A DNA stretch of 64,000 nt, taken from contig NZ_CP036250.1 in NCBI RefSeq assembly GCF_004300825.1, forward strand, positions 2,846,001-2,910,000. The letters run 5' to 3'. This document shows positions 63,255 through 64,000 of the stretch, in pieces; position 1 is the stretch's first letter; every line of letters starts with the position of its first letter. Position numbers and translations under genes: made by a program. The DNA comes from Egicoccus halophilus (lineage in GTDB: Bacteria > Actinomycetota > Nitriliruptoria > Nitriliruptorales > Nitriliruptoraceae). The notes under the pieces are model-generated. The model was given only the letters and a program-made list of their open reading frames with translations, searched no databases and was not told where the DNA came from.

Positions 63255-64000
63255 TCAGTCGGTCGAGTCGTCCAGGATCTGCAGGGTCTGGAGATCGGCC
63301 TGGAACTCGAGCGCGAAGTCGCCGCCCTCGCGGCCGATGCCCGAGATGCCGCAGCCACCGAACGGGGCGGTGAGGTCGCGCACCAGGAAGGTGTTGACCC
63401 ACACGGTGCCGGCCCGCACCGCGCGCCCGACGCGTTCGGCGCGCTCACGCGAGGTGGTGTAGACGATGCCCGACAGTCCGTAGGGAGTGGAGTTGGCCAG
63501 CCGTACCGCCTCGGACTCGTCGGCGAAGGTCTGGAAGGTGAGCACGGGACCGAAGACCTCGCGCTGGACGATCTCCGCGTCGTTGGAGGCCGGCTCGATC
63601 AGCGTCGGCTCGTAGAACAGCCCGCCCCCGGCGTGGACGGCGCCTCCGCGCACGATCGTGTCGCCGGCCTCGCGGGCACGCTGCACGAAGCCGTCGACGC
63701 GTGCGAGGTGGTCGGGGTGGATCATCGGCGTGATGGTGGTGTCGTCGGCCCGACTGTCACCGAGCACGTGGGTGTCGGCATGGGCGTGGAACCGTTCGAG
63801 GAAGGCGTCGCGGAGCGACTCGTGCACCAGCAGGCGGGTCCCGGCCAGGCACACCTGACCCGAGTCGTCGTACTGCCACGCCGCCTTCTTCGCGGCGGCG
63901 TCGAGATCGGCGTCCTCGAACACGATCAGCGGGCCCTTGCCCCCGAGTTCGGCCGTGAAGGGCACGATGTTCTCGGCGGCCGCGCGTCCGATGTGACGGG
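63255..64000 (-). CDS. Aldehyde dehydrogenase, 5' end beyond the window
   Basis: C-terminal 248 residues of an aldehyde dehydrogenase; the frame is open to the last base, so the N-terminal half is outside the window. RHIGRAAAENIVPFTAELGG leads into the general-base Glu, GQVCLAGTRLLV holds the catalytic Cys, and REVFGPVLTFQTF the late motif. Together with the ring-cleavage dioxygenase and FAH-family enzyme nearby it is a candidate 5-carboxymethyl-2-hydroxymuconate semialdehyde dehydrogenase (HpaE), but the family is broad. Confidence 0.88.
   Translation of the reverse strand, partial: RHIGRAAAENIVPFTAELGGKGPLIVFEDADLDAAAKKAAWQYDDSGQVCLAGTRLLVHESLRDAFLERFHAHADTHVLGDSRADDTTITPMIHPDHLARVDGFVQRAREAGDTIVRGGAVHAGGGLFYEPTLIEPASNDAEIVQREVFGPVLTFQTFADESEAVRLANSTPYGLSGIVYTTSRERAERVGRAVRAGTVWVNTFLVRDLTAPFGGCGISGIGREGGDFALEFQADLQTLQILDDSTD

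Overview
The window is very GC-rich, densely packed and strongly acidic in its secreted proteins. Many genes start with GTG, and neighbours often overlap by GTGA or ATGA. Several families are actinobacterial: a BldD-type regulator, the phosphomutase/DUF3090/SCO1664 trio, an SCO6745-like protein and paired deoC/aldehyde dehydrogenase genes. The Asp/Glu-rich lipoproteins and the extracellular domains with acidic insertions suggest a salt-adapted actinobacterium, perhaps near Nitriliruptoria/Egicoccus. That placement is an inference.

Layout. 0-6 kb: GerMN lipoprotein, a coupled GH15 glycosidase/variant G6PDH pair, and a drug- or sodium-type ABC exporter. 6-11.3 kb: deoC and two aldehyde dehydrogenases, with a vapBC-like toxin-antitoxin pair and the decayed remains of a sigma factor and its membrane partner lying between them. 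11.3-15.3 kb: a MocR regulator divergent from a PNPOx-like/EamA/MOSC operon. 15.4-18.2 kb: a kinase/methyltransferase/NUDIX/hydrolase operon. 18.2-35.2 kb: the housekeeping block hrcA-dnaJ-rsmE-bldD-phoH-ybeY-CBS-cdd-era. About 7 kb then separates era from recO-uppS; it carries proS, a peroxiredoxin, lipoproteins and the phosphomutase/DUF3090/SCO1664 cluster. 35.4-39.4 kb: an iron-siderophore importer behind a promoter that overlaps an IdeR-like palindrome. 39.5-43.9 kb: a holin-III/DUF3618-like/histone-deacetylase-family operon, an SCO6745-like protein and a J-domain protein. 43.9-50.2 kb: ROK kinase, PEBP, ubiquitin-like/Mut7-C protein, RNase II/R, gamma carbonic anhydrase and an unusual phosphofructokinase. 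50.2-53.9 kb: CPBP protease, an acidic FAS1 lipoprotein and a degenerate NUDIX protein. 54-64 kb: an aromatic catabolism island (acylphosphatase, aldehyde dehydrogenase, class III aminotransferase, LigB extradiol dioxygenase, acetoacetate-decarboxylase-like protein, divergent FAH-family enzyme, and at the edge another aldehyde dehydrogenase), interrupted by a hydrolase, PPK2 and an MFS exporter.

The most interesting points are these. (1) The catabolic island looks like a homoprotocatechuate pathway fed by a transaminase/aldehyde dehydrogenase pair, and two copies of a palindrome CGTTCGG-N2-CCGAACG lie in the divergent promoter region. (2) The deoC operon is split by a toxin-antitoxin pair and a sigma factor that has lost region 4. 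(3) A BldD homologue keeps the exact c-di-GMP signature. (4) Several enzymes have altered key motifs: phosphofructokinase GGHDT, G6PDH DHFLGM, and a ROK kinase without the Cys cluster. (5) A perfect 12-bp stem-loop lies at the first junction of the siderophore operon. No CRISPR array, rRNA, tRNA, insertion sequence or prophage was recognised.
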